Shown here in pieces: positions 1-10,962 of a stretch of 64,000 nucleotides of DNA; position 1 is the first letter of the stretch, and each line of letters begins with the position of its first letter. The notes under the pieces are model-generated. The model searched no databases. It worked only from the letters and a program-made list of their open reading frames with translations, and was not told where the DNA came from. A program made the position numbers and the translations under genes. Location of the stretch: assembly GCA_039720395.1 (NCBI GenBank), contig CM077826.1:22321053-22385052 (forward strand), read 5' to 3'. Source of the stretch: Liquidambar formosana (taxonomy: Eukaryota; Streptophyta; Magnoliopsida; Saxifragales; Altingiaceae).

Positions 1-533
1 CCCAAGGCCTAACAAAGACTCAAGAATGAAATGGAATTTGAATCCTCCGTAGGTTTTTCTGGAATGGATCATGTAGGGCTTTTCATGGCCACCAGATCGA
101 ATAAATAAAAAGATAAAGAGCCAGGTGAATCATCGAACCTTGTAGGGCATGAAAATCCATATAAGATCCCTACAAGAAAAAACCTTCAGAGGATCTAAGT
201 CCAACTAAATAGACAGACTAAATACAAACTCTAATGCCAAATCAAGAGAATCTAACTCAAAAGCTTAAGTTATTTAGGTGGACTGGCCTAAATAAGTATA
301 TGAATTGAAGGCATGTCTAACCCAATGTTTGGGTGATGTACGTGGGATGTGAGACATTCGCAACATGATTAATTTATAGTTTAATTTCATTTTTTTCTTT
401 TTCTTTTTTTTTCCGATTTCTAGCTAGTAGTAAATTATTTTTTTGAAGTTCTTGATACCATTTCAATAAAACAATATATCAACCAATTAGCTCGCTAAAT
501 GTACATAATGAAATAAATTAAGAGATCAAAAAC

Positions 534-1016
534 CTGTATTGTGTGATTCTTAAGAAGCGGATGATTGAATGCAGGTTGTCTGTAGATATCAACACAATCA
601 ATCAGATCACCATCTTCACTCTGTCAAAACATTAATAGATTATTAGAATTCCTAGAAATTTTAAAATTCTATATAACCCAAAAAAAAAAAAAAAAAAAAA
701 ACCCTTGCACGCACACACACACATATATATGTGTGTGGTACAATCTCAATACGTAGTGTTGATACCAACAAGATCAAACATGTGCTGACCTAAAAATTTA
801 TATATAAAGAACAAGAAGGTAGTGCTTAAAAAAAAAAACCTTTATAGTTTTGACTGTTCCTTTATGCCGAACAAACTCTGTATTTTTAACCGGTGCAATC
901 TTCCTTCCTTGGACGAATTCGTGGCTGAGCATGTAAGCAATGGCTATCAAGACACACATGCAACGTCCGAGTTTGAGTTTGAGTTTGATGTTAGGGTTCC
1001 CCTTAGCCATTCCCAT
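534..1016 (-). CDS. Neprosin-family (DUF239/DUF4409) secreted protein, N-terminal exons, partial
   Basis: Two exons are visible before the gene runs off the left edge. Exon 1 (1016 down to 840, 59 codons) starts MGMAKGNPN and has a basic stretch followed by a hydrophobic run ([12 protein letters not shown]), a plausible secretion signal. It ends KGTVKTIK before a GT donor at 839-838. Exon 2 (620 down to 534, 29 codons) follows a CAG acceptor and reads [18 protein letters not shown] then [11 protein letters not shown], ending before a GT donor. This resembles the start of the neprosin activation-peptide domain (DUF4409), where a DGDxIDCV...QPAF.HP.L..H.IQ pattern is characteristic. The catalytic neprosin domain would lie to the left of base 1. 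An in-frame second Met at 1010 is an alternative start. A TATA-like stretch lies just upstream. Family members are secreted prolyl peptidases or uncharacterised. Whether this copy is functional cannot be judged from two exons. Confidence 0.8.
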
Positions 1017-1067
1017 TTCAAAATCTTTGCAAAAATTCTCTTATTTTCACAGCACGCGCACTGTTAG

Positions 1068-1085
1068 GATATAATATATATATAA
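1068..1085 (-). promoter_or_regulatory. Candidate TATA box of the neprosin-like gene
   Basis: On the minus strand the sequence reads TTTTATATATATATT about 55-70 bases upstream of the ATG at 1016. The position suits a TATA box with a short 5' leader. TA-repeats are common in this DNA, so this is a position-based inference. Confidence 0.4.
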
Positions 1086-1335
1086 AAGCATTGGAGGTAA
1101 CCTTGGATTCTCCAAAAGAAGAAGTTTCTGATTTTCCATTGCATGCCTGTTTGGATATATATCTGCATTGTCAGCTTACCTGGATTTCTGTAAAAGTTGG
1201 CGTCCTTTCCATTTCCGTCCGTCCCATGTTCCTTTTATCCTTTGTAAAATACTTCAAGCCAGGGAGGTTATTCACTTTCCCAATTTCCTTTGACAAAATT
1301 CAAAATTATTTAGTGTCAAAAAATTTTTTGAATTA

Positions 1336-1450
1336 AGCAACTAGTTAGCCTAGTGGTGAGGGTTGGTGGGGCAAAGAATAGAAATAGGATAGGTTAGAGG
1401 TTCGAACCCTCACATTGTATCCAAATAATAATAATAATAATAAATAATAA
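1336..1450 (+). mobile_element. tRNA-derived SINE
   Basis: A box-like TAGCCTAGTGGT (about 1348) is followed about 50 bases later by a B box, GGTTCGAACCC (about 1400). This is the spacing of an internal RNA polymerase III promoter. The unit ends in an (AAT)n-type tail (1425-1452). The body between the boxes is not a foldable tRNA, so this is a SINE and not a tRNA gene. No clear target-site duplication was found. Confidence 0.65.
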
Positions 1451-2193
1451 TAATTGGGAATTTGGTCATAGCCTCATGCTATGAAAGTTTTTTTTTTTTT
1501 TTTAACTAACTTCAACACTTTTTTTTCCTTAACTCCATGACCCCTTTTGCCCACTTTTTGACAAAAATACCTTTTATACACCCGAGCTTACTTGTTATTT
1601 CTCATACACAGTACTCCCTTCGTCCTATATAGATAAGTCATTTTTGCAATTCTTTTTTGTCCCAAAATGTTTGTCCATTTTAAAAAATAAAAATATAATT
1701 TTTTTTGAATATTTACTTTCAACATAAACCCAATAAAAAGTAGAAGAGGATACATTTAGAAAAATAGATCTTAATAAATGACAAGTCAACGAAAAGAGAA
1801 ACTTGCATACAACCATAACATGGCCATGTGGTGTCACAGCCAATGGGAACAGAGCAAAATGGGATTGTGGGGTCAAAAAGTACTCTTACAATCCCACTTC
1901 ACTCTATCCTTATTGGCTTGTGACTAGGGTTGGCAATTTGTGCCCAAACCCGCCCAAGTTAAATGGGTGTGCACAGATAATTTTATTAATTGGGTTTTAA
2001 ATGGGTACCTATAAGGAACCCAACTAATAATTGGGTCTAATAGGGTTTATATAAAAGTTATTGGGTGAGTTTGGGTTTGAAATGGTGGCTGCAATGGTGG
2101 GGGAAACAAAATGGGAACTGGCCTTTGGCATGCATGTGGTGGAAGTGACGGTTGACCGGGCAGAAACTGATGACCCTCAACGGCTGCGTCAAC

Positions 2194-2371
2194 TAGGGGT
2201 GTTAATGGTTTTGGTTAAAACCGAGAACCAAACCGAGCCTAACAGTTTGGTTTGGTTTTTTTGTCATTAGGTTTGGTAATGGTTTTAATTTTAGAAAACC
2301 GAACTCAATTGGTTTGGTTTTGGTTTTCAATTTTAAAAAACCAAACCTAACCGAAAAAACCGAAAAATATG

Positions 2372-2408
<37 letters not shown>

Positions 2409-2867
2409 TAAACTTAAAGTTTGTAAATTCCCAATTCTAATAAGGGTAAAATAGGTAATTGGCTTGTTTTTGTTTATTTTAAGTTTCTTATTGTTTTCTC
2501 TTTTTTAGATTGGCATGTATTAAACTAGTTATTAATGTTGTGTGTGATATTGACATATTAATATATGTCAATATGTTTCTATTTTGATACAATGTTTGTT
2601 TTTTTTAGTTACTAATGTAATGCTTTTATTAAAAATGTTTTTATTTGGAGTTTGGCATGTCATTTTTTTCATTTTCAATTATTTGTTGTTACTTGATAGG
2701 TTAAAACCAAAACCGAACCGAACCAAACCAAAATATAATGGTTTGGTTTGGTTTGGTTTTTTTATAGTATGGTTTAGTTTTGGTTTGGGAGGAACAAAAT
2801 CGAAGTATAATGGTTTGGTTTGAAATCTCCCTAAAAACCGAACCGGACCGAACCATTAACACCACTA
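2194..2867. mobile_element. Non-autonomous hAT element (copy 1 of a family)
   Basis: The exact 8-bp duplication GCGTCAAC stands at 2186-2193 and 2868-2875. Ends TAGGGGTGTTAATGGTT and AACCATTAACACCACTA match in 16 of 17 positions. Subterminal arrays of GGTTTGGTTT/AACCGAAACC units lie at both ends, and a TA microsatellite at 2370-2405. The internal DNA matches the element at 7489-8186 in opposite orientation. Confidence 0.9.
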
Positions 2868-2889
2868 GCGTCAACCTAGCCGCAGCGAT

Positions 2890-3368
2890 TGTCTTGGGGT
2901 CAGATTTCAATACATCCTCCTACACTTTAGTGGTGTTCACGTTGAATTCAAACAATTTGGGGTCGGCGGTGCTGTTGGCTTCCCACTCGACGACGGTGGC
3001 TGGCTCCGACTCGGGTTTCTCGCTGGGGAGGAGGACGGTAGTCTTGGTTTCAGATTTCAAGAAGTGGTGGTCAAATCGGAAGCAGCGACGTTATTCTCCG
3101 ACAGATCTAACGGAATACGAGCATGGGTGAAGGCAAATAGCAAGAAGGTAAAGGCGATGATGATGGTGACTCTGGCCACAATGGCAGTGAGCTCCGACTT
3201 AGGTTTCTCACTAGGGAGGAGGATGGTAGTCTTGGTGTCAGATTCTGGGAAGGTGGTGGTCAGATCGGAAGCAGCGACGTCATTCTCCAGCAGATCTAAC
3301 AGAATACGAGCATGGGTGAAGGCGAATAGGAAGAAGGTAACGGCGGCGATGACAACGACTCTAGCCAT
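2890..3368 (-). pseudogene. Captured and tandemly duplicated fragment of a small secreted-protein gene
   Basis: On the minus strand an ORF starts at 3368 with a hydrophobic leader (MARVVVIAAVTFFLFAFTHA), a good signal peptide, followed by residues that include SDLTTT, ESDTKTTILLPSEKP and KSEL. About 188 bases further on, the same unit recurs: FLLFAFTHARIPLDL, SDLTTTS, and in another frame SETKTTVLLPSEKPESEP. The open frame stops at 3057 and the second copy continues with a frame change towards about 2890. The motif SD.T.TT.LLPSEKP.SE resembles a family of short plant secreted proteins of unknown role that I recall only in outline. The piece lies wholly inside a hAT-type element and has no visible promoter of its own, so I read it as a gene capture followed by tandem duplication. 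Confidence 0.55.
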
Positions 3369-3679
3369 TTAGGTAGTTGCAAATGAATTCACTATGTAAG
3401 ATACTATCAATGGAGGTCAACGCCTCTGCAGGTTGGGTTAGGTTTTAGCTTGCAATAAATGGGTAAGTTTGGGTTTTGCTTTAAATGGGTTTTTCGCATA
3501 AATGGGTTAGGTTGGGTTGGGTTTGGGTGACATTTTGATTAAACCCACCCAGTTGCCAAGCCTATTGTGACACCACATCAGCGATGTCACAATTGCATAC
3601 AAGTTCTCTCGATAATAATAATTTTTCTTAAACCGCGTGTTTTGTTAAATATAGCATATCATTGTGGGACGGGGGAGTA

Positions 3680-4195
3680 TTTAATTGAAAATTGACTTCC
3701 CACCTTGAGAAACATGTGTGTGCTCATATTAATATAGTTTAACATGCATGGATTTACTTTAATATAAAATGGACATAACATGATTAATTTTTTATAACAT
3801 AACAAGTTTATTGAATTACATGTCCAAAAAAAGGAGGAACTAGTAGGATTTACTAACACTGGCGCGCATTAAATTTGGTATCCAAAATATGGTTGGTTAT
3901 TAATTTATAAAATAAAATAAAAAATGTTGGGGGTGAGGTTATTTATATTATAAATTAATTCATATCACCTCCATTTAGCATGAAATTTTTGGTCTATTAA
4001 AGCTGGAGTTCAAGAGCTGGGCTTAGTTAATTTTGAGCCTGAATTTTTGTGTCCTAATTACCCTACTTGAATTATGATTCGCTTCGCTTTATGTCTATTT
4101 AACTAGAGTACATTTAAGTAAAAACCACACCCAATTTTGTGTTTTAATTTTAATTAGAGTACATTTATGATTTGTTTAAATAAGGTTTGTTTGTT
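3680..4195. other. A+T-rich intergenic stretch, nothing recognised
   Basis: No gene, paired termini or tandem array was recognised here. Short ORFs on either strand show no family motif. Confidence 0.5.
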
Positions 4196-5015
4196 TAGCT
4201 AGAGCATTTGGGGACAAGTTATCTTTTCAAAACTTGTACAGGCATAAGTCACCTTTCAAAAACTAGTTCAGTTTTGAGTCTTCTTTATAATATCAGGACA
4301 AAAATGCCCTTATCACTATTAATACTTTCCGTTTAAAATTTAAAGAAATAAATTCTCTATGATATCCGGAGAATATTTCGTCCCAAAAACTTCAAAAATC
4401 ATGTCCCCTCATATCCGAAATTCCATAATTGAATTAAAGGCAAATAAACGTCTTTTTTCACAAAGATCATGTAACTGTTTTAAACTTCAGATTTTCGTAT
4501 TTGTATTTGGAAAATTAGAGTAAAATGTGTAACTATTTTAAAATTGAAATGATATTTTGTGTAATCGTTTTAATTTTTTTTCTCAAAATCTGAAATGTAT
4601 TTTATTTTTTAAGCAAACCTTCTTTTTTGGGTATTGAAAATAGTTACACTTGGGTTTGGCATGGAATTTTTTATTTTTTATTTTATTTTGTAACTGTTTT
4701 AAATAATTTGAAAATTCCAAAAAGCACACAAAAGTTACATATACTTTGTATAAAAATAGTTACATATAAACCGGAGATTACTAGTGAAAATCACGTAATC
4801 TCGTGCATTAAAAATAGAAGAAAATAAAAAGAAATCACCATAGTTATACCGTATCCGAATATAATATCAAATATGCAAAAATCAGGTAATTTCGTGCGTT
4901 AAAAATAGAATAAAATAAAAAGAAACAGCCATAATTATATTGTATTTGAATATGGTATCAAATCTACAAAAATCGAGTAATCTCATGCATTAAAAATGGA
5001 ATAAAATAAAAAAAA
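4196..5015 (+). repeat. A+T-rich repeat region with a 91-bp tandem array
   Basis: From 4789 a 91-bp unit containing GTAATCTCGTGCATTAAAAA is repeated: copies start at 4789, 4880 and 4971 (the last partial). The upstream part has many TAACTGTTTTAAA-like motifs shared with the repeat region near 45 kb, and a boundary-like GGGGACAAGTTATC at about 4210. Confidence 0.7.
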
Positions 5016-5870
5016 TTCAAGTTCAAATCATTAATAAGGAAGAAAAATCTGGTATTTGTGTGAAGAATCTCCCTTTAATTGCTTACCATATCTTACGAGA
5101 AGGGCATGAATGGTATCCATGAGAAGATGATTCCCAATATCAACCCAGAATGTGATTGTTTTAGCCAGGGTATAAACTTGAAGCATGAAAAGAAATATTA
5201 GTAGACTCTTGTCTGGATATTTATGCTGAAAGTGTATTTTTGGCTAATTTCCCCTTGTTTAATTTGAGTACATGCATTTATACCTTTTTGCATGTTAGCA
5301 AATAGATTGGATTTGTTTAAGGTCGATCATTCATCTTACCTTCATAAATACCATGCCACCTTTATGCATGGGTTTGAGTCTATATATCGATCCACACTTG
5401 TGAAGCAATTTGTACCTTTCTATTGGTTATCCTAGACAAATAGGGGTTGCTAACTTGTCACCCACCCAACCTTAAACATTTTTATGTACCCAAAAATATT
5501 TTTTTTTTCCTTAAAAAATTGTTTAAAACTGGCTAATATACCAAGGGGCCTCTAATGCGGTGCGCGTGAAATACAATCATTGTGGTACTAGCAAGTGAAA
5601 CTAACCGAACACTCCATGTTTTCTTAACTTATAATTGATTAATACCATTTAGTTTTAATTAACAAACTTCAAACAAGTAAATGAAATCTTTGGCGAGATA
5701 CTATACAAAGCATACTCTCATTTTGTTGCAAAATTAAAGAGAATAAGAATTAAAATAATAAATAATTCGGGAGAGAATTCTTTTTCATCCTTATCTCATT
5801 CATGTATTCCATGCCTCCTTTCATTGGCTTGCTTACAATCGTAATGGAAAAAATAAACATAAGAGTCATT
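5016..5870. other. Intergenic stretch, nothing recognised
   Basis: No coding frame, paired inverted ends or RNA gene was seen between the tandem array and the TRIM. Confidence 0.5.
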
Positions 5871-6362
5871 TGTTAGGATTCACGTGTAGGTTTGTCCCAC
5901 ATCGGAGGAATAAAAGAAAGAAAGGGAGTTAATATATAAGTAATGGGCTCACCACCAATTAGCTTAGGCCTTTTGTGTGGGTATGAGTTTTAGACATGTA
6001 TATTAAGTCTACCATGATGGATCTTGGACTCCCTTATCTCTTCCCCCAACAAGTGATATCAAAGCCGAAAGGCGCGAGAGCGTAGGCTCAGGTTGTAGCG
6101 GAACACGATGACTCATGAAGAGCAAAGGAGAATTTAGGCGCAATGCTTATAGAGAGTAGTGGATCAAACTCAAAGAGAGTTGAGCCCGATGTGGTTTACA
6201 CGTGAAGGAGGAGATTGGTGAGGATTCATGTGTGGGTTTGTCCCACATTGTAGGAATAAAAGAAACAAAGGGACTTAATACCCAATTAATGGACTCACCA
6301 CCAATAGGCTTAGCCACTTAGGCCGGCCATGGTAGATCTTGGACCCCCTTATCTCCCCAACA
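5871..6362 (+). mobile_element. TRIM (miniature LTR retrotransposon)
   Basis: Two direct LTRs bound a short non-coding interior. LTR 1 (5871-6051, 181 bp) starts TGTTAGGATTCA and ends CCCAACA. LTR 2 (6219-6362, 144 bp) starts TGAGGATTCATG and ends CCCCAACA, and lacks some internal bases. Right after LTR 1 comes GTGATATCAAAGCC, a primer-binding site related to the initiator-Met tRNA type (TGGTATCAGAGC). A purine-rich tract (GAAGGAGGAGATTGG) precedes LTR 2. Flanking pentamers TCATT/TTATT may be a decayed target duplication. No 5S-like block is seen, so it is not Cassandra. The interior has no ORF, so movement would need proteins from another element. Confidence 0.85.
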
Positions 6363-7488
6363 TTATTCTCTTTGGCAATTGATTGGCAATTGGATCAAAT
6401 TAAAAATAATGTCAAGAGATACTCATGTCATTCTACCTCCTCAACTGAAGGCCTAGATCAATTCATGTCTTACATTCTACCATTCTAGAATCATAATTTA
6501 GAAGATTTCCACCTCCTCATACTTAATTGATGTGGGACATTAAGAACATAACATATATACCACCACGCTTCCACAATTGATGTCCACAACGGCCTACTCT
6601 ATTAACACTAACCTAATGATAGCATTTTCCCCTTAACGGCTTCACTCACCTATCAGTATTCAATGAGATAATACCATGCCCATACACAATATTAAGTCAT
6701 TTTAATTCATCCTATATGTCGCCCTTTCCGCGACATGACAACAACAGAGAACCACATCCCATACCGCATCTAATTCCATACTCGATATTGTAGCTAGCTC
6801 TGATACCAACTAATACTAATCCTTCATATCAAATAATCAAATACAAGAAAAGTTAATTGAAAAAAAAAAAAAAAAAAAAAAAAAGGAGGATTGACCACTT
6901 CAAGGGAGTTTGCCTTCTAATAATCACTTCGAGGGTGATTGACCTCCAAGAAGAACGTAGGAATTTTATTGTACTCAAAAGCATAAGACACGACATCTAC
7001 ATCTTTATATAGAACTCAAACCTTAATTAAAATAGGAAAATATATAATTAAGACTCAACCTAATAAAATAGACAAAAAAAAAAAATAGGAAACTATAACT
7101 AAGATCCCCAGATAAGAAAGAAAAATAAATAGGAATGCCAAAATTAGCTAGAAGGCACGTATCATTCCTTTTCCTAAAATATCAACCTTATTCTCAAGGT
7201 TAGAAGTCTAGAAACTTCTCTCACAACTTGTAAAGATACTCCCATGTATAGTTGTAAGCCTATAAAAGGAGGCATTGATATTGAGACCCTATGAGGTTAG
7301 TAGGTTTCCGTATATAGTTAACCACCTCTTACAGTGCTTTCTTATGTTCCAAGGTCTACTAATGTTCACCAGGTTGATATTGAGTTGAGGGAGCAAGACA
7401 TGATTCTCTGTTTTCCTTGGGAAAATCTCGAAACTGCTCAGGATTGGATGAAACATTGAGAAAAATAAATGTTAGGGTAACCGTACCC
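6363..7488 (-). mobile_element. LTR-retrotransposon remnant, minus strand, with primer-binding-site-like motif
   Basis: At about 6796-6812 the minus strand reads TTGGTATCAGAGC, a perfect initiator-Met-type primer-binding site, preceded on that strand by A+T-rich DNA that would be the 5' LTR (about 6815-7480). The part to the left (6363-6795) would be the start of the internal region and contains no intact ORF. LTR ends could not be fixed. A poly(A) run lies at 6860-6885. Confidence 0.5.
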
Positions 7489-8186
7489 TAGGGGTGTTCG
7501 TGGTTCGGTTTGGTTCGGTTTTAGGGTAGATTTTAAGCCAAACCATTATACTTCGGTTTTTGTTTTCTCAAACCAAAACCAAACCATACTATAAAAAACA
7601 CCAAACCAAACCATAAAATTTCGGTTTGGTTCGGTTCGGTTTCGGTTTTATCCTACCAAGTAACAACAAATCATTAAAAATAGAAAAATGACAAGCCAAA
7701 CTCTAAATAAAAACATTTTTAATAAAATCATTACATTAGCAACTAAAAAAAATATTAAACATTGTATCAAAATGGAAAAGTATTGACTTATGTCAATCCA
7801 AGTTCAAATCTCCAATATAATACGGACCAATATATCACACAACAATAATAGCTAGTTTAATACATGCCAATCTAATAAAGAAAAAACTTTAAGAAAATTT
7901 ACAATCTATTACCTATTATGCCCTTATTAGAATAAAAAATTTACAAACTAAGTTTAATATGTAATATATAAAATTATATATATTTATATTATATTTTTTC
8001 AGTTTTTTCGGTTTTTCGGTTTGGTTTGGTTTTTTAAACATGAAAACCAAAACCAAACCAATTTAATTCGGTTTTCTAAAATTAGAACCAAAACCAAACC
8101 TAAGGACAAAAAAACCAAACCAAACCGACCGGTTTGGTTTGGTTCGGTTTGGTTTTCGGTTTTAACCTAAACCGTGAACACCCCTA
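7489..8186. mobile_element. Non-autonomous hAT element (copy 2 of a family)
   Basis: The exact 8-bp duplication CCGTACCC stands at 7481-7488 and 8187-8194. Ends TAGGGGTGTTCGTGGTT and AACCGTGAACACCCCTA are inverted repeats. Subterminal GGTTCGGTTTGG arrays lie at both ends. The core (about 7680-7980) matches the 2194-2867 element in reverse orientation. Confidence 0.9.
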
Positions 8187-9150
8187 CCGTACCCTACCCA
8201 TCCACCTTGTTCGAATACTGCTTTGCACTTGGGATTTAGAATCCCATCATTTGCAACTAATAGCTTTAGTAGTTCACAAAAAATAAAAATAAAAAATAAA
8301 AGCATTCAGGATTATAGAGAGATTTTTACTACGGCTACAAAGTTGATGGATATTATGCTACAAGGAACAACCTAATCGAAGATCATAGGAAAATAAAAAA
8401 TTAAATCCATTTTAAAGCACATTAGAGTTATTAGACTCTTGGCCACTATGGATATTATCAAGAAGATCCCTCATAATTAACATCATAAAATCCATCGCAA
8501 TTAACTCTTGAAGTGGGGGCTAGATAGCAAAAAAAGCAAAAACAGGGAAATTGTAATGGAAACAAAATTAATAAATTAAAAAGTAGTCTCGAGAGCACCA
8601 GCTGAATTTATCTATTGAAACCAAAAATTAGAAAGTGCATATACTTATAAAAAATGTTGCATAATTTTATGAAACATGTATTGCAAATTGAATGGAATAC
8701 AATACCCGCTGAAGCAAACAGAATGGTTCAATGGGATGCAACACCTAAAAACAGAATGGTTCAATGGTTCAATGGTTCAATGGTACAAACTCAATTGTAG
8801 TCAAAAAACAGCAGCAAGCAGTCCATCATCAATCAATTGCAAAATCAAAATGCAACCTAGGTTATGTTATAGCTTGTAAATACATAAAGGTGTTTCTGTT
8901 CTCCTCATTAACTAAGGCTTTGTTTAGATTTCGGATTTCACTTGGGAAAGAAGAGATAAAATAGAAAAACATATTGAAATAATATTTTGTATTGAGTTAA
9001 TGATTGTTTCAGCCTGTTTTTGAGAATATTTTGCCTAGAGCTTATGGGTCAACACTTTTAATTCCAATAAGGAAATCTATATATGATGGAATTGTTAGGA
9101 CAATTGTAGAAGGTTTTAAATAAAGCCCCATTGGTGCTCTTGTGCCTCAA
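8187..9150. other. Intergenic stretch with a short TTCAATGG repeat
   Basis: GGTTCAAT units recur four times between 8725 and 8785. Nothing else was recognised. Confidence 0.5.
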
Positions 9151-9219
9151 AATTGAAACAACTATTCAAGATTGATGAGATTAAGGTGAAAGTCTTTTAT
9201 TATTGTATAGACAAAACAT

Positions 9220-10962
9220 GGGCAAACTACATATTGGTGTCACCAACTTTACCCCAAATTTCAATGTGGTGTACGAACTTTCAATTTGCACAATTTAGTG
9301 CACTAACTTTGCATACGTGTGTCAATGTGAGAAACTACTAGACGAACGTTTAGTATCTAACGGATAAGCTGATGTGGCAACCAACTAGCGCCGATGTGGC
9401 ATATCCCTAGTGGCTAGCTCACTTAATTTTCCCATGTTCATCTCACGTGAGCTGCACGTGAGGAAGTTGGCCTTTACTCATTCTACCCACCAATTTAGCT
9501 CACATGCTGTGCACGTGATACACTTTACCATTTCTTCGATTAGCCCCACCACCACCACCATCTTCCTTTGATCTATTAGGACTTAGAGTTCTAGAAGACG
9601 GGAAAAAAATGATCAGCGAGCTGGGTAACCAATGGATGGACATTGTTAAAACACTACAAATGAGGGTCGTTTAAGCACAAACAAGGACTTAACACTGTCA
9701 ATTCTGAGCCACTCCCTTGAGGCTAGTTATAGTCGGCCAATGAAAACCCTGCTGCTGAAGACCTCTGTTGTCACCAACAAAAACCTTCCCATCTACAAAT
9801 GTAATAGTTCAAAAACACCCAAATGTTTGACATTTTGCGATGTCTATATACACAGATAAATCCCTTAGCCGTGAGAGAGATAGAAAGAGAGAAAGTGATC
9901 AAGATCTAATTAGGGGAACCCTTAGCCGTTTGTGGTCTTATCACGTTTGGTGAACTTAGAAGTGGGGGCGTAGGAAGAAGACGGTGGTCGGCTCAGTTGG
10001 AGCTGTCCATTTTGATTGCGAATGGAAGGTATCGACCCTTCGCCGGATCTGAAGCTTGTCGCCAGAAAATATGAAGTTCGCTGGTGATAGAATCTCGCTA
10101 GAAAACTCAAGCAAATCAAAGAAAAAAACCCAAGAAAATCTTGCTAGATCTAGACGTATTAGCGATGATGGCGCCAGATCTAGTTGTGTTTACATCACCC
10201 CATTGATGGGGTAAAGAAGCCGCCCTTCACTGGATTTGAAGCCTATCATCGAAAAATATGGAGTTCGCCAGTGATGGAATCTTGCCAGAAACCCAAGTGA
10301 ATCAAAGAAGCAAGAAAATCTCTCTAGATATGGTCGTATTCGCGATGTCGGCACCGAATCTGGTTGTGTTTGCGTTGCCCTGCTGATAGGGGAAAGAAGT
10401 CGCCGACGTTGAGGGTATCAAGAGTGTCGCCGACAGCAAAGGGATCAAGAGTGAGCAGAGAGAAGAAAGTGAATCATCACGATGTCAACTCACAAAATAT
10501 GCTGAAACGACTGAGTTTGGAAATGTCTTGTATATGGCCCGTCCATTGCTTACCCAACGCTACATGTCAACATCCCAACAGCTATAGCACCGTGCTGTAA
10601 AAGGGCACCTATAGCACCAAATCCGAATCCGTCCGGGAAACATTGAAATGGTAAAGTGTACCACGTGCACAGCACGTGAGCTGAATTGGCGTGTAGAATG
10701 AGTAAAGGGCAACTAATCCTCACGTGTAGCTCATGTGAGATGAACATGGGGAAAATTGAGTGAGCTGGCCACCAGGGATATGCCATGTCGGCATCAGCTG
10801 GCTGCCACGTTAGCTTCTCCGTTAGATACTAAACGTCCGTCCAGTAGTTTCTCACATTAACACACATATGCAAAGTTAGTGCACTAAATTGTGCAAATTG
10901 AAAGTTCGTACACCACATTGAAATTTGGGGTAAAGTTGGTGACACTAATATGTAGTTTGCCC
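9220..10962. mobile_element. Non-autonomous Mutator-like element with about 310-bp inverted repeats
   Basis: Ends GGGCAAACTACATATT and AATATGTAGTTTGCCC begin inverted repeats of about 310 bases (9220-9535 and 10645-10962) with only scattered mismatches. The flanking 9-mers ACAAAACAT (9211-9219) and ATAAAACAT (10963-10971) differ by one base. Long inverted repeats plus a 9-bp duplication are the Mutator hallmark. No transposase frame is present; the interior holds a tandem duplication. Confidence 0.9.
10030..10405. repeat. Tandem duplication of about 185 bp inside the Mutator-like element
   Basis: The unit from about 10034 (CCTTCGCCGGATCTGAAGC) recurs from about 10220 (CCTTCACTGGATTTGAAGC), followed in both by AAAATATGRAGTTCGC and by CAAGAAAATCT. 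It may come from captured host DNA; I do not recognise a gene in it. Confidence 0.6.

Larger units (their letters stand above)
1924..3564. mobile_element. hAT-type element carrying a captured gene piece
   Basis: Inverted ends TAGGGTTGGCAA (left) and TTGCCAAGCCTA (right) are flanked by CTTGTGAC and ATTGTGAC or a one-base shift of these, a 7-8 bp duplication typical of hAT elements. Subterminal DNA is rich in GGGTTTGGGT-like repeats at both ends (1950-2080 and 3430-3550). No transposase is visible. It contains the younger hAT element at 2194-2867 and the duplicated gene piece at 2890-3368. Confidence 0.7.
1813..3592. mobile_element. Palindromic foldback MITE with 10-bp target duplication, itself interrupted
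   Basis: TTGCATACAA is duplicated at 1803-1812 and 3593-3602. Between them, after removing the inner hAT-type insert, is about 145 bases that fold back on themselves: TGTGGTGTCACAGCCAAT on the left matches ATTGGCTTGTGACACCACA on the right, and TGGGATTGT pairs with ACAATCCCA. A 9-10 bp duplication suggests a Mutator-type mobiliser. Confidence 0.7.
1614..3677. mobile_element. Stowaway-type (Tc1/mariner) MITE, split by younger insertions
   Basis: Left end CTCCCTTCGTCC and right end GGGACGGGGGAG are Stowaway-like inverted termini, flanked by TA at 1612-1613 and 3678-3679. The element's own DNA is only 1614-1812 plus 3603-3677; the rest is a younger insertion with a 10-bp target duplication. Confidence 0.75.

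Noticed and set aside
1340..1445. tRNA gene, from the A and B boxes
   Set aside because: The body cannot form the cloverleaf stems and ends in an AAT tail; it is a SINE. The same holds for box pairs near 18.2, 18.6, 28.1 and 53.8 kb.
5871..6362. Cassandra-type TRIM
   Set aside because: No 5S rRNA-like A/IE/C-box block is present in either LTR.
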